Origin: UBA4285 sp050944355
GTDB lineage: Bacteria; Bacillota; Clostridia; Lachnospirales; Lachnospiraceae
Length of the DNA stretch: 64,000 bases
Reading direction: 5' to 3'
Assembly: GCA_050944355.1 (NCBI GenBank)
Contig: JBMNQX010000001.1
Coordinates: 124,001 to 188,000 of the forward strand
Position 1 is the stretch's first letter. Every line of letters begins with the position of its first letter. Shown in pieces: positions 46,301 to 55,005 of this stretch. A program made the translations under genes and the position numbers. The notes under the pieces were generated by a model, which was not told the origin of the DNA, did no database searches, and saw only the letters and a program-made list of their open reading frames with translations.

Positions 46301-48341
46301 GCTGTATATCGGAATCGATCTCGGACAGCGGTTTTCGCAGATCTGCTGTGTCTCAGGCGCGGATCGCGCAAACGCAAAAGCTGTCGAAAACATCGAGACA
46401 GAAGACGGTTCGTTTCTGTTTCCCAACCCCGCAAGCCTGGACACTGTCTTTCAGGATGGCAAATGTGTCAGTCTGCCGCAGCTCACGGCGCTGCTGCGCG
46501 GACTGCTCTCAGCTCTGAAGGAAAAGACAGGCCTGAATTCTCCCGCCGCGGCCGGCGTGTGTCTGCACGACTTTACGCGGGATGCGGCGATGGCAGTCGT
46601 GAACGCTTTTGAGAACTGTGGAATTCCGGCCGAAAAGGTTTCTGTCTTCAGCCGGGAAGAAGCATTTGCCGGGTATGTCTACGGCATGCCGCCGGCTCTG
46701 CGGGATCCCGGCAGCATGGTCTTCGATTACGATGAGACCGGAATCCGTTCGTATTTCTTAAGAGAGTATCGCGGCGGGAAAAACTGCTATATCACGGTCA
46801 AGCCAATGGAAGGCAGGCGGGAAGTTTTCGGACCCGGCGCGCTCGGGAGAGAATCGCTGCCGGATATGGAAGAACCGCTCGCGGAATTCTTCAATGAGTC
46901 GCTCAAAGCACAGAATTGTGCGGCGGTGTACCTGACAGGAAGCTTCTTTGACACGGATCAGTTTCCGGAAGCTTTGCTCAAAAAGCTCTGCACGGGCCGC
47001 CGCGTTTTCGCCGGACAGAATCTGTACGTGAAGGGCGCGTGCCTGCTCGCCGCTGACAGAGGGGAACTGCGGCTTTTCGGCCGCAGTATTCCGGCCATGA
47101 AGAACCGCATCACGGCCGGCGTGTCCGTACTGGCTCTGCAGAACGGCCAGGCAAAAGAAATGACACTCGCAAAACAGGGTGAAAGCTATCTGAAGGCTGA
47201 CAGAACCTGTTATTTCATGGAAGAGGGTGCCGGAAGCGTTTCGATTCTGGTGCGCGACCGGGAAAAGGAAGCGGTTCCGCTTGAACTTTCGCTTGCCGGT
47301 TTTCCGGCGCGGGATGACAGAAGTGTCAGGCTGAAACTTTCCGTGCATTTTCCGGGCACAGACAGAGTCGAGTTTGAAGTCAGCGATGACGGCTTTGGAT
47401 CGTTTTATCCGTCGACCGGCCGCAGTGTTTCGGCTTCTATGCAGCTTGACGAGACGAGAGATGAAAATCAGCAGGAGCCGGACACCGGCGTGACAGGTGA
47501 AACTTCCTCTGCGCGCCCGAAAGAGAACGCCTGGTTTATGCCGGCCGGCAGAGCAGCAGCTGAGGGCTTTGAGGCCGGACCGACGGACAGACCGGTATGG
47601 TCGCTCGAAGAACTGGGATATTATATTTACCACAGCATATATCTGATAGAAAATGACTTTATCAGCGAAAAACTTATACAGTTTCTGAACGGAATCGGGC
47701 AAAGCTCTCTGGCGGCCAATCTGATGTCGCAGAAAAAATCGGGCGCCCCGCTTTCAAAGAGTCTTTCAAGCATTCTTGCGCAGTGCGGACTGTATACTCC
47801 GAATGAAATTTCAAGACTCTCGGTACAGTTTGATTCGCTGAAGGCCGCCCGTCCCTATGAGCGGCTGAACCTGATAGCTGAAAACCTGATTGTCAACGAC
47901 TGCCTGAAATCGGCCGGTGAAAATCTGCGGAAGATTCTCGCAGGACAAAAAGACACATCCCTTCCGGATTCGTTTTATGGCAGAGTCTGGCACAATCTCG
48001 GAATTGTGAACGCAAGAAATTTTCTTTTTGACCGGGCTTCGGACTGCTTTGAGAAAGCATATTCGCTGAACCGCGATTCGGAGAGCGCACAGGCGGCTTC
48101 AGAGGCGGCGATACTGGCAAAGGGAAGTTCATATGTCAGCGCGAAGGCAGAGGACCCGGAAGATGTGAGGTCGAAGAAGGCCATTTCCACAACGCGGGAA
48201 AATGCGCGCTACACGGCACAGTTCAGGCTGCTCGAGCAGATTGAGCAGGAAAAAGATCCGGGAAAGCCGGAAGAGTATTACAGCCGGATGGGAGAATTCC
48301 TTGAAGAGCTGAAAGATTCATATATGAAGCTGACGAATTAG
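46284..48341 (+). CDS. DUF5716-family protein with actin/Hsp70-like N terminus
   Basis: A 685-residue soluble protein. The start YIGIDLGQRFSQICC (from residue 8) resembles the phosphate-1 loop of Hsp70/actin-fold proteins. At about residue 147 'MVFDYDETGIRSYFL' resembles a degenerate phosphate-2 loop. A disordered linker (about 390-435) leads to a helical C-terminal part with TPR-like units (WHNLGIVNARNFLFDRASDCFEKAYSL). The family seems to be Lachnospiraceae-specific and uncharacterised. GGAGAAGG precedes the ATG inside the end of DUF5717. The pair may form a chaperone-like ATPase with its scaffold; that is inference. Confidence 0.85.
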   Translation: MLPSSELYIGIDLGQRFSQICCVSGADRANAKAVENIETEDGSFLFPNPASLDTVFQDGKCVSLPQLTALLRGLLSALKEKTGLNSPAAAGVCLHDFTRDAAMAVVNAFENCGIPAEKVSVFSREEAFAGYVYGMPPALRDPGSMVFDYDETGIRSYFLREYRGGKNCYITVKPMEGRREVFGPGALGRESLPDMEEPLAEFFNESLKAQNCAAVYLTGSFFDTDQFPEALLKKLCTGRRVFAGQNLYVKGACLLAADRGELRLFGRSIPAMKNRITAGVSVLALQNGQAKEMTLAKQGESYLKADRTCYFMEEGAGSVSILVRDREKEAVPLELSLAGFPARDDRSVRLKLSVHFPGTDRVEFEVSDDGFGSFYPSTGRSVSASMQLDETRDENQQEPDTGVTGETSSARPKENAWFMPAGRAAAEGFEAGPTDRPVWSLEELGYYIYHSIYLIENDFISEKLIQFLNGIGQSSLAANLMSQKKSGAPLSKSLSSILAQCGLYTPNEISRLSVQFDSLKAARPYERLNLIAENLIVNDCLKSAGENLRKILAGQKDTSLPDSFYGRVWHNLGIVNARNFLFDRASDCFEKAYSLNRDSESAQAASEAAILAKGSSYVSAKAEDPEDVRSKKAISTTRENARYTAQFRLLEQIEQEKDPGKPEEYYSRMGEFLEELKDSYMKLTN

Positions 48342-48348
48342 TTTTTTA

Positions 48349-48377
48349 TTGTTTTCCGAAGAGTATGACGGTAAAAT
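48349..48377 (+). promoter_or_regulatory. Putative promoter for pheST-queA
   Basis: TTGTTT (48349-48354), a 17-base spacer and TAAAAT (48372-48377). A TTGACA at 48380 is too close to the gene to act as -35. The leader is only about 30 bases, so there is no T-box. Confidence 0.4.
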
Positions 48378-48410
48378 AGTTGACAAGCTTTATATGGGAG
48401 GATCACAGTC

Positions 48411-49433
48411 ATGATGAAAGAGAAGCTTGAGGAGATCCGTAAAAGAGCCGCCCGGCAGATTGAGGAGGTCGGAAATCTGGACGATCTCAATCAGATCCGG
48501 GTTGCCATTCTCGGGAAAAAAGGCGAGCTCACGGGTGTTCTGAAAAGTATGCGCGACGTGGCGCCTGAGGATCGTCCGGCAGTCGGAAAGATGGTCAACG
48601 AGACGCGCGCTTCAATCGAAGATGCTCTGGAAGAGGCAAGACAGAAGCTTGCTGCCAGGGCTCTGGACGCAAAGATGAAGGCCGAGACAATCGATGTGAC
48701 GCTTCCGGCGAGAACCGGAAATCTCGGACACAGTCATCCGAATACGCTGACGCTGAACGAAGTAAAGAGAATTTTCGTCGGTATGGGCTACGAAGTGGTA
48801 GAGGGTCCTGAGGTTGAATATGACTACTACAACTTTGAGGCGCTGAATATTCCGGCGAATCATCCGGCAAAGGATGAGCAGGATACATTTTACATCAATG
48901 ACAAGATTCTTCTCCGCACGCAGACGTCGCCGGTTCAGGTGCGCCAGATGGAGCGGGGAAAGCTCCCGATCCGAATGATTGCGCCGGGACGCGTGTACCG
49001 GGCAGATGAAGTGGATGCCACGCACAGCCCGTGTTTTCATCAGATCGAGGGAATGGTCATCGACAAAGGCATCACATTCGCCGATCTGAAAGGCACGCTC
49101 GCTGAATTCGCAAAGCAGCTGTTCGGTCCGGACACGAAAGTAAAGTTCCGTCCACACCATTTCCCATTCACCGAGCCTTCGGCCGAATGCGACGTGACAT
49201 GCTTCAAGTGCCACGGCAAGGGATGCCGCATGTGCAAGGGCGAGGGCTGGATTGAAATCCTCGGCTGCGGCATGATTCATCCGCATGTTCTTGAAATGAG
49301 CGGAATTGACCCGAACGTCTATTCCGGATTCGCTTTTGGAATCGGTCTTGAGAGAATTACTCTTCTCAAGGATGAGATCGACGACATGCGTCTCCTGTAT
49401 GAGAATGATATCCGTTTTCTGAATCAGTTCTGA
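48411..49433 (+). CDS. pheS: Phenylalanyl-tRNA synthetase, alpha chain
   Basis: A 340-residue PheS. It has an N-terminal coiled coil (residues 1-90), motif 1 at about 105-125 (GHSHPNTLTLNEVKRIF), motif 2 LPIRMIAPGRVYRADEVDATHSPCFHQIEG, and motif 3 GFAFGIGLERITLLK. It forms the catalytic half of the (alpha-beta)2 enzyme. ATGs at 48411 and 48414 are both possible after GGGAGG. pheT follows after 54 bases. Confidence 0.98.
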   Translation: MMKEKLEEIRKRAARQIEEVGNLDDLNQIRVAILGKKGELTGVLKSMRDVAPEDRPAVGKMVNETRASIEDALEEARQKLAARALDAKMKAETIDVTLPARTGNLGHSHPNTLTLNEVKRIFVGMGYEVVEGPEVEYDYYNFEALNIPANHPAKDEQDTFYINDKILLRTQTSPVQVRQMERGKLPIRMIAPGRVYRADEVDATHSPCFHQIEGMVIDKGITFADLKGTLAEFAKQLFGPDTKVKFRPHHFPFTEPSAECDVTCFKCHGKGCRMCKGEGWIEILGCGMIHPHVLEMSGIDPNVYSGFAFGIGLERITLLKDEIDDMRLLYENDIRFLNQF

Positions 49434-49487
49434 TGAATTGCGAGTCGTTGAGTATACAGGATTACAGGATATAGAAAGGAAACGGAA

Positions 49488-51929
49488 ATGGTAACATCAC
49501 TGAACTGGATAAAAGCGCTGGTCCCGGGTATTAAGGATGTGAAGGAACATGAGTTCCGCGACGCCATGACGATGTCCGGCACCAAAGTTGAGAATTATAC
49601 AACCCTGAACAAGAACCTTGAGAAGATCGTCGTCGGTGAGATTCTTTCGGTTGAGAAGCATCCGAATGCCGACAAGCTTGTCGTCTGCCAGGTAAATGTC
49701 GGAGATCACACGGCCCAGATTGTGACCGGTGCTCCGAATATAACGGTCGGAATGAGCGGCGTCAAGGTACCGGTCGTTCTGCCGGGCGGAAAGGTGGCCG
49801 GCGGACATGACGGCGGCCCGATGCCGGAAGACGGCATCCGCATCGAGAGCGGAACGCTGCGCGGCGTACAGTCGGACGGTATGATGTGCTCGATCGAAGA
49901 ACTCGGCACAAACCGTGAATTCTATCCGGATGCCCCGGAGAATGGAATTTATATCTTCCCGGCCGACACGAAAGTCGGAGAGGACGTGCCGACACTGCTG
50001 GGACTGAATGATTCCGTTTTTGAATATGAAATCACAAACAACCGCGTCGACTGCTACAGTGTTCTCGGAATCGCGAGAGAGGCAGCGGCTACATTTGACA
50101 CGGAATTCAAACCGCCGGCAGTGACTGAGACAGGAAATGACGAAAAGGCGGGGGATTACATCCAGGTTGACATTCAGGCGGGCGATCTGTGCACGAGATA
50201 TATCGGACGTGTCGTAAAGAATATCCGCCTTGCGCCATCGCCTCTCTGGATGCAGCACAGACTGATGACATGCGGCATCCGCCCGATCAACAATATTGTC
50301 GACATCACAAACTATGTCATGGAAGAATATGGTCAGCCGATGCACGCGTATGATTACGATACCATCGCAGGCCACAAGATCATTGTGCGAAGAGCCGCTG
50401 ACGGCGACAAGTTCACGACTCTCGACGGCAAGCAGCATGATCTGGACCACGACTGCCTGATGATCTGCGACGGCGACAAGGAAGTCGGACTCGCAGGCAT
50501 CATGGGCGGCCAGAATTCGATGATCACAGACGATGTGAAGACAATGCTGTTTGAAGCTGCGACATTCGACGGCACCAACATCCGCAAGACAACCAAGAGG
50601 CTGGGATTGCGCACGGACGCTTCCGGCATGTTTGAAAAGGGACTGGATCCGGAACTCGCTGAGCAGGCTATCAACCGCGCTTGCCAGCTCATCGAGGAGC
50701 TTGACGCAGGGGATGTTGTCGGCGGCAAAGTCGATGTATATCCGCAGAAGAAGAAGCTGACTCAGATCCCGTTTGAACCGGACAAGTACAATGCTCTTCT
50801 CGGAACGGACATTGACCCGGAGACAATGCTCGGCTATTTCAGGCGCATCGAGGTCGGATACGACAAGACGACAAATATGCTGACAATTCCTTCGTTCCGT
50901 CAGGATCTCAAAGGAATGGCTGACATGGCAGAGGAAGTCGCGAGATTCTACGGCTATCAGAACATTCCCACAACGCTTCCGAAGGGAGCCACGACGATGG
51001 GCGGCATTTCCTTCAAGCAGAGAGTTATGGACAAGGCCATTGAGACCGCCGAGTTCTGCGGATTCTCGCAGGCCATGACGTATTCGTTCGAGAGTCCGAA
51101 AGTATTCGATAAACTGCGCATTCCGGCTGATTCGCCGCTGCGCACGACGGTAAAGATTTCCAACCCGCTGGGCGAGGATTTCTCCGTCATGAGAACGCTT
51201 CCGGTCAACGGTCTGCTGGGCAGCCTTTCGATCAACTACAACCGCCGCAATGAGAATGTAAAACTCTTTGAACTGGCCAAGGTATATATTCCGGACCCGA
51301 GCGACCCGACGACCTCGGAGAAGCTCCCGGATGAGCGCGTCGAGTTCACGCTCGGATTCTACGGCAAGGGCGATTTCTACGATATGAAGGGCGTCATCGA
51401 AGAGTTCTTCCAGGAGACAGGACTGCGCGGCAAGATCACCTATGATCCGGACGGGAACATTCCGTTCCTGCACCCGGGCAGACAGGCTGTCGTATATTAC
51501 CAGGGACAGAAGATGGGATACCTGGGTGAGCTCCATCCGCTTGTGGCGGACAGCTACCGCATCGGACAGCGCGTATATCTGGCCGTGATTGATCTCCCGG
51601 AAGTCACGAAATTTGCCACGTTTGACCGCCGTTACACAGGAATTGCGAACTTCCCGGCTGTCTCGAGAGATATATCGCTGGTTGTGCCGAAGAATATTCT
51701 TGTGTCGCAGATCGAGGATGTCATCGAAAAGCAGGGCGGTGAGAATGTTGAGAGCTATAAGCTTTTCGATGTCTATGAAGGCGCTCAGATCGGTGAAGGG
51801 TATAAGTCGGTCGCCTATACGATCACATTCCGCGCGAAAGATCATACGCTTGAGGACAAGGAAGTGACTGTTCCGATGGACAGAATCGTCAAAGCCCTCG
51901 CGGATCTTGGAATCGAGCTGAGAAAATAA
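49488..51929 (+). CDS. pheT: Phenylalanyl-tRNA synthetase, beta chain
   Basis: An 813-residue PheT with all domains: the N-terminal tRNA-binding OB domain (VVGEILSVEKHPNADKLVVCQVN), B3/B4 editing domain (TNNRVDCYSVLGIAREAAA), B5 (PIRPINNIVDITNYVMEEYGQPMHAYD segment), the degenerate class II core, and the C-terminal ferredoxin-fold anticodon domain (FPAVSRDISLVVPKNI). Its last codon overlaps the queA start (TAATG). Confidence 0.98.
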   Translation: MVTSLNWIKALVPGIKDVKEHEFRDAMTMSGTKVENYTTLNKNLEKIVVGEILSVEKHPNADKLVVCQVNVGDHTAQIVTGAPNITVGMSGVKVPVVLPGGKVAGGHDGGPMPEDGIRIESGTLRGVQSDGMMCSIEELGTNREFYPDAPENGIYIFPADTKVGEDVPTLLGLNDSVFEYEITNNRVDCYSVLGIAREAAATFDTEFKPPAVTETGNDEKAGDYIQVDIQAGDLCTRYIGRVVKNIRLAPSPLWMQHRLMTCGIRPINNIVDITNYVMEEYGQPMHAYDYDTIAGHKIIVRRAADGDKFTTLDGKQHDLDHDCLMICDGDKEVGLAGIMGGQNSMITDDVKTMLFEAATFDGTNIRKTTKRLGLRTDASGMFEKGLDPELAEQAINRACQLIEELDAGDVVGGKVDVYPQKKKLTQIPFEPDKYNALLGTDIDPETMLGYFRRIEVGYDKTTNMLTIPSFRQDLKGMADMAEEVARFYGYQNIPTTLPKGATTMGGISFKQRVMDKAIETAEFCGFSQAMTYSFESPKVFDKLRIPADSPLRTTVKISNPLGEDFSVMRTLPVNGLLGSLSINYNRRNENVKLFELAKVYIPDPSDPTTSEKLPDERVEFTLGFYGKGDFYDMKGVIEEFFQETGLRGKITYDPDGNIPFLHPGRQAVVYYQGQKMGYLGELHPLVADSYRIGQRVYLAVIDLPEVTKFATFDRRYTGIANFPAVSRDISLVVPKNILVSQIEDVIEKQGGENVESYKLFDVYEGAQIGEGYKSVAYTITFRAKDHTLEDKEVTVPMDRIVKALADLGIELRK

Positions 51930-53014
51930 TGTCAGAATCAGAATCAATACAGGAAAAACGGGATGAAAGCCTTCCGGTGGGCATGGATCTCCACGATTAT
52001 TACTATGATCTTCCCAGGGAGTTGATTGCCCAGGATCCGCTCTCGGATCGGGCTTCCAGCCGCCTGATGGTGCTGGACAAAAAAACGGGTGCCATTGAGC
52101 ACAGAATTTTCCGGGATGTCATCGACTATCTTAATCCCGGAGACGTCATGGTGATCAATGACACGCGTGTCATTCCGGCCCGTCTGATCGGCGTGAAAGA
52201 AGGTACCGGCGCTTCGATTGAAGTACTTCTTCTCAACCGCAAAAAGGATATGAAAGACACCTGGGAGGTGCTGGTCCGCCCCGGCAAAAAGTGCAGGCCG
52301 GGGACGCGGATTGACTTCGGCGAGGGGCGCCTCAAATGTGAGGTCAAAGACATTGCCGATGACGGCAACCGCATCGTTCAGTTTGAGTACGATGGAATTT
52401 TTGAGGAGATTCTGGACGAACTCGGCCAGATGCCGCTTCCGCCGTACATCAAACATCAGCTGAAAGATCCGTCTATGTACAATACGGTCTACGCAAAGCA
52501 CGACGGCTCGGCCGCGGCTCCGACGGCGGGACTGCATTTCACGGAAGATCTGCTGAAAAAAATCGGGGAAAAAGGAATCGACATCGTGCGCATCACGCTG
52601 CACGTCGGCCTCGGGACTTTCCGCCCGGTCAAGACAGAGAACATCCTCGACCACCATATGCACACGGAGTGGTATCAGGTGACGAAAGACGCGGCGGACA
52701 GAATCAATAAGGCGCGCGCGGCCGGAGGACGAATCGTCGCGGTCGGCACGACGAGTACCCGCACTCTCGAGACAGTCACGGATGACGACGGCATTGTCCA
52801 CGCGGGATCCGGAGACACATCGATCTTCATCTATCCGGGTTATCACTACAAGGCTGTTGACGCCCTGATAACAAATTTCCATCTGCCCGAATCGACGCTG
52901 GTCATGCTTGTCTCAGCTCTCGCAGGGCGCGAAAATATTCTGCACGCCTACAAAGTGGCCGTCGAAGAAAAGTACCGTTTCTTCTCGTTCGGAGACGCGA
53001 TGCTCATTCAGTGA
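51929..53014 (+). CDS. queA: S-adenosylmethionine:tRNA ribosyltransferase-isomerase QueA
   Basis: A 361-residue QueA that adds the epoxycyclopentanediol ring during queuosine synthesis in tRNA. Motifs are YYYDLPRELIAQDPLSDRASSRL, GDVMVINDTRVIPARL, APTAGLHFTEDLL and ITNFHLPESTLVMLVSA. Family members usually begin at the equivalent of Met19 (51983), so either the 18-residue extension is real, using coupling to the pheT stop, or the later ATG is used. It is the last gene of this operon. Confidence 0.96.
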   Translation: MSESESIQEKRDESLPVGMDLHDYYYDLPRELIAQDPLSDRASSRLMVLDKKTGAIEHRIFRDVIDYLNPGDVMVINDTRVIPARLIGVKEGTGASIEVLLLNRKKDMKDTWEVLVRPGKKCRPGTRIDFGEGRLKCEVKDIADDGNRIVQFEYDGIFEEILDELGQMPLPPYIKHQLKDPSMYNTVYAKHDGSAAAPTAGLHFTEDLLKKIGEKGIDIVRITLHVGLGTFRPVKTENILDHHMHTEWYQVTKDAADRINKARAAGGRIVAVGTTSTRTLETVTDDDGIVHAGSGDTSIFIYPGYHYKAVDALITNFHLPESTLVMLVSALAGRENILHAYKVAVEEKYRFFSFGDAMLIQ

Positions 53015-53020
53015 GTTCAT

Positions 53021-53049
53021 TTGACAAATGTCTGACCGGACGATACAAT
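53021..53049 (+). promoter_or_regulatory. Sigma-A promoter for the RNase P RNA gene
   Basis: Perfect TTGACA (53021-53026), a 17-base spacer and TACAAT (53044-53049), about seven bases before the predicted 5' end of the RNA. Confidence 0.85.
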
Positions 53050-53055
53050 ACTGAC

Positions 53056-53431
53056 TCATGAGCTGCACAGGCGGTCGCGGCCACCTTTTACAGGTGGGTG
53101 AGGAAAGTCCGGGCTTCACAGGGCAGGACGCCGGATAACGTCCGGTGGAGGTGACTCCCAGGCAAGTGCAACAGAAAAGAAACCGCCCTGCCCCTGGGCA
53201 GGGTAAGGGTGGAATGGCAGTGTAAGAGACTACCGCGCTTCAGGCAACTGCAAGCGGCTGTGTAAACCCCGTCCGAAGCAAGACCAGATTGAAAGCGATG
53301 CAGCGGCCCGCTGCGGTCTTTCGGGTAGGTTGCTTGAGCCTGCCGGCAACGGCAGGCCTAGAAAGATGATCGCCGGCCTCCGGGTGAAATTCCCGGAGCG
53401 CAACATAACCCGGCTTATCGTGCAGCTCAGA
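53056..53431 (+). ncRNA. rnpB: RNase P RNA (M1 RNA), apparently type A
   Basis: The catalytic RNA of RNase P, which cuts the 5' leader from tRNA precursors. The P1 helix is clear: GAGCTGCAC (53060-53068) with GTGCAGCTC (53420-53428). The conserved core GAGGAAAGTCCGGGCTTC lies at about 53100, and the second universal block ends the gene near CATAACCCGGCTTATCG. The general plan (GGGTAAGGGTGGAA segment, a P12-type hairpin) suits type A rather than the type B of Bacilli, as expected for Clostridia. Ends are predicted to within a few bases. Confidence 0.95.
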
Positions 53432-53442
53432 TGTAAACACAA

Positions 53443-53480
53443 GGCTCCCGGAAACTTTTAGGTTTCCGGGAGCCTTTTTT
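53443..53480 (+). terminator. Rho-independent terminator of rnpB
   Basis: A 13-pair stem GGCTCCCGGAAAC/GTTTCCGGGAGCC (53443-53455 and 53462-53474) with six T residues. Confidence 0.97.
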
Positions 53481-53539
53481 AAGTCATTCTGAATTTTTCT
53501 TATTCAGCTGCTCAGGTGCGCTGGGGTCTGTGTCATGTG

Positions 53540-53971
53540 TCAGTCATTCCATGTATAAGCCTCTTCGCAGTATTTGCAGCGGTATATTTTCTTCTTTGGG
53601 TCTCTCAGAATGAAAACCTGCTCGAGTCCCTGCTCGATAGAAGTGATGCACCGCGGATTGCGGCAGTAAATCACATTGTGTAGTTCTTTCGGGAGAGTCA
53701 GCTTCTTTTTTTCCGTGATCTGTCCGTCCGTAATAATGTTGACGGTGATGTCCGGGTCCACAAATCCGATTACATCGAGATTTACAAGATCCAGACCTCC
53801 CTCGATTTTAAGAATGTCCTTCCGGCCCATCTTGTGACTGCGGGCATTTTTGATGATAGCCACTTCACAGTCCAGATTGTCCAGATGCAGGAAATTGTAC
53901 AGCTTCATGGCGTTTCCGGCCTTGATGTGATCCAGAACAATGCCGTTGTTGAGTTTATCGACGTTTAACAT
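53540..53971 (-). CDS. pyrI: Aspartate carbamoyltransferase regulatory chain PyrI
   Basis: A 143-residue PyrI from the ATG at 53971, which has AAGGAG; a longer reading frame to 53992 would overlap pyrB. The nucleotide-binding domain (LNVDKLNNGIVLDHI, ARSHKMGRKDILKIEG) and the zinc domain with four cysteines (YCRNPRC and YRCKYC) are present. It gives allosteric control by nucleotides to PyrB in a c6r6 complex, so this organism has the enteric-like regulated form of the enzyme, as other Clostridia do. Confidence 0.97.
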   Translation of the reverse strand: MLNVDKLNNGIVLDHIKAGNAMKLYNFLHLDNLDCEVAIIKNARSHKMGRKDILKIEGGLDLVNLDVIGFVDPDITVNIITDGQITEKKKLTLPKELHNVIYCRNPRCITSIEQGLEQVFILRDPKKKIYRCKYCEEAYTWND

Positions 53972-53984
53972 AAGAGTTCTCCTT

Positions 53985-54899
53985 TCAGACAAGTTCCAGA
54001 AGTGTGAGGATCAGAGCCTCACGGACATACACGGCAAACTGTACCTGTGTGAAATACTGGGCTCTCGGGTCTTTGTCGACTTCAACCGAGATCTCGTTCA
54101 CGCGCGGAAGCGGGTGCAGAATATACATATCCTTTTTGGCGAGCGCGAGTTTGTTTTCGTTCAGAATGTAGAAATCTTTCATCCGCAGATAATCGTCTTC
54201 ATTGAAGAAGCGCTCTTTCTGGACCCGGGTCATGTAGAGAATATCCAGTTCTCCGATTACGTCCTCTAGCCTCTCGACTTCTTTGTATTCGATGTTGTGA
54301 GCGTTCAGGACGTCTTCGCGGATAGAATCCGGAACCCGCAGTTCCGGCGGAGAAATCAGGACAAATCTGACGCCTTTGTAGCGGATCAGAGAGCTGATGA
54401 GAGAGTGGACGGTGCGGCCGAATTTCAGATCGCCGCAGAGACCGATCGTGAAGTTCTCGAGGCTCCCGCGGAGTTCGCGGATCGTCATCATGTCAGCCAG
54501 GGTCTGGGTGGGATGCTGGTGTCCGCCGTCTCCGGCGTTGATGACGGGTACTCTCGAAAACTGCGCCGCGACAGCCGGGGCGCCTTCTTTCGGATGTCGC
54601 ATTGCGACAATATCGGCGTAGCAGGAAACCACGCGGATGGTGTCCGCAACGCTTTCACCCTTTGCGGCCGAGCTTGACTGAGCAGATGAGAAGCCGAGCA
54701 CGGTGCCGCCCAGATTCATCATGGCAGCTTCGAAGCTGAGGCGGGTTCTGGTGCTCGGTTCGTAGAAGAGCGTGGCAAGCCGTTTCCCCTCGCATTTTTT
54801 GGCGTATTTGTCCGGATGATCTTTGATGTCGTGTGCGAGATCAAGAAGACGTTCGGTTTCTTCGACGCTGAAATCCAATGGGTTGAGAAGATGTCTCAT
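53985..54899 (-). CDS. pyrB: Aspartate carbamoyltransferase catalytic chain PyrB
   Basis: A 304-residue PyrB, second step of pyrimidine synthesis: carbamoyl phosphate plus aspartate to carbamoyl-aspartate. The carbamoyl-phosphate motif is FYEPSTRTRLSFEAA and the active-site HPTQT follows INAGDGGHQ. AGGAGG lies upstream of the ATG. pyrI follows 13 bases downstream. No PyrR-binding attenuator is visible in the short leader. Confidence 0.98.
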   Translation of the reverse strand: MRHLLNPLDFSVEETERLLDLAHDIKDHPDKYAKKCEGKRLATLFYEPSTRTRLSFEAAMMNLGGTVLGFSSAQSSSAAKGESVADTIRVVSCYADIVAMRHPKEGAPAVAAQFSRVPVINAGDGGHQHPTQTLADMMTIRELRGSLENFTIGLCGDLKFGRTVHSLISSLIRYKGVRFVLISPPELRVPDSIREDVLNAHNIEYKEVERLEDVIGELDILYMTRVQKERFFNEDDYLRMKDFYILNENKLALAKKDMYILHPLPRVNEISVEVDKDPRAQYFTQVQFAVYVREALILTLLELV

Positions 54900-54957
54900 C
54901 GTTGCCTCCTGTTATTTTCTGAGAGCTGACCAAAAAGTCAGATACACACCGCACGCA

Positions 54958-54986
54958 ATTGTACAACAAAAAAGCCGCAGTACAAA
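54958..54986 (-). promoter_or_regulatory. Possible pyrB promoter inside the upstream terminator
   Basis: On the minus strand, TACAAT (54958-54963) with a 17-base spacer to a poor -35 TTTGTA (54981-54986), which lies in the loop of the lactonase terminator. Evidence is weak. Confidence 0.3.
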
Positions 54987-54995
54987 GACTGCGGC
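54968..54995 (-). terminator. Rho-independent terminator of the lactonase gene
   Basis: On the minus strand, an eight-pair stem GCCGCAGT/ACTGCGGC (54988-54995 and 54974-54981) with six T residues (54968-54973). Confidence 0.92.
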
Positions 54996-55005
54996 GGGAA
55001 AATTT

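Noticed and set aside
48380..48385. TTGACA before pheS as a -35 box
   Set aside because: A -10 at the right distance would fall on the ribosome site of pheS, so it is probably chance.
48342..48410. T-box riboswitch before pheS
   Set aside because: The gap is only 69 bases and lacks the T-box sequence and specifier stem.
49497..51947. An 816-codon open frame antisense to pheT
   Set aside because: It mirrors pheT almost exactly. It has no ribosome site or recognisable domain, and pheT is certain. It arises from codon bias on the other strand.
54926..54941. Hairpin CTGAC/GTCAG in the pyrB leader as an attenuator
   Set aside because: The stem is five pairs only, with no competing structure and no PyrR-type sequence.
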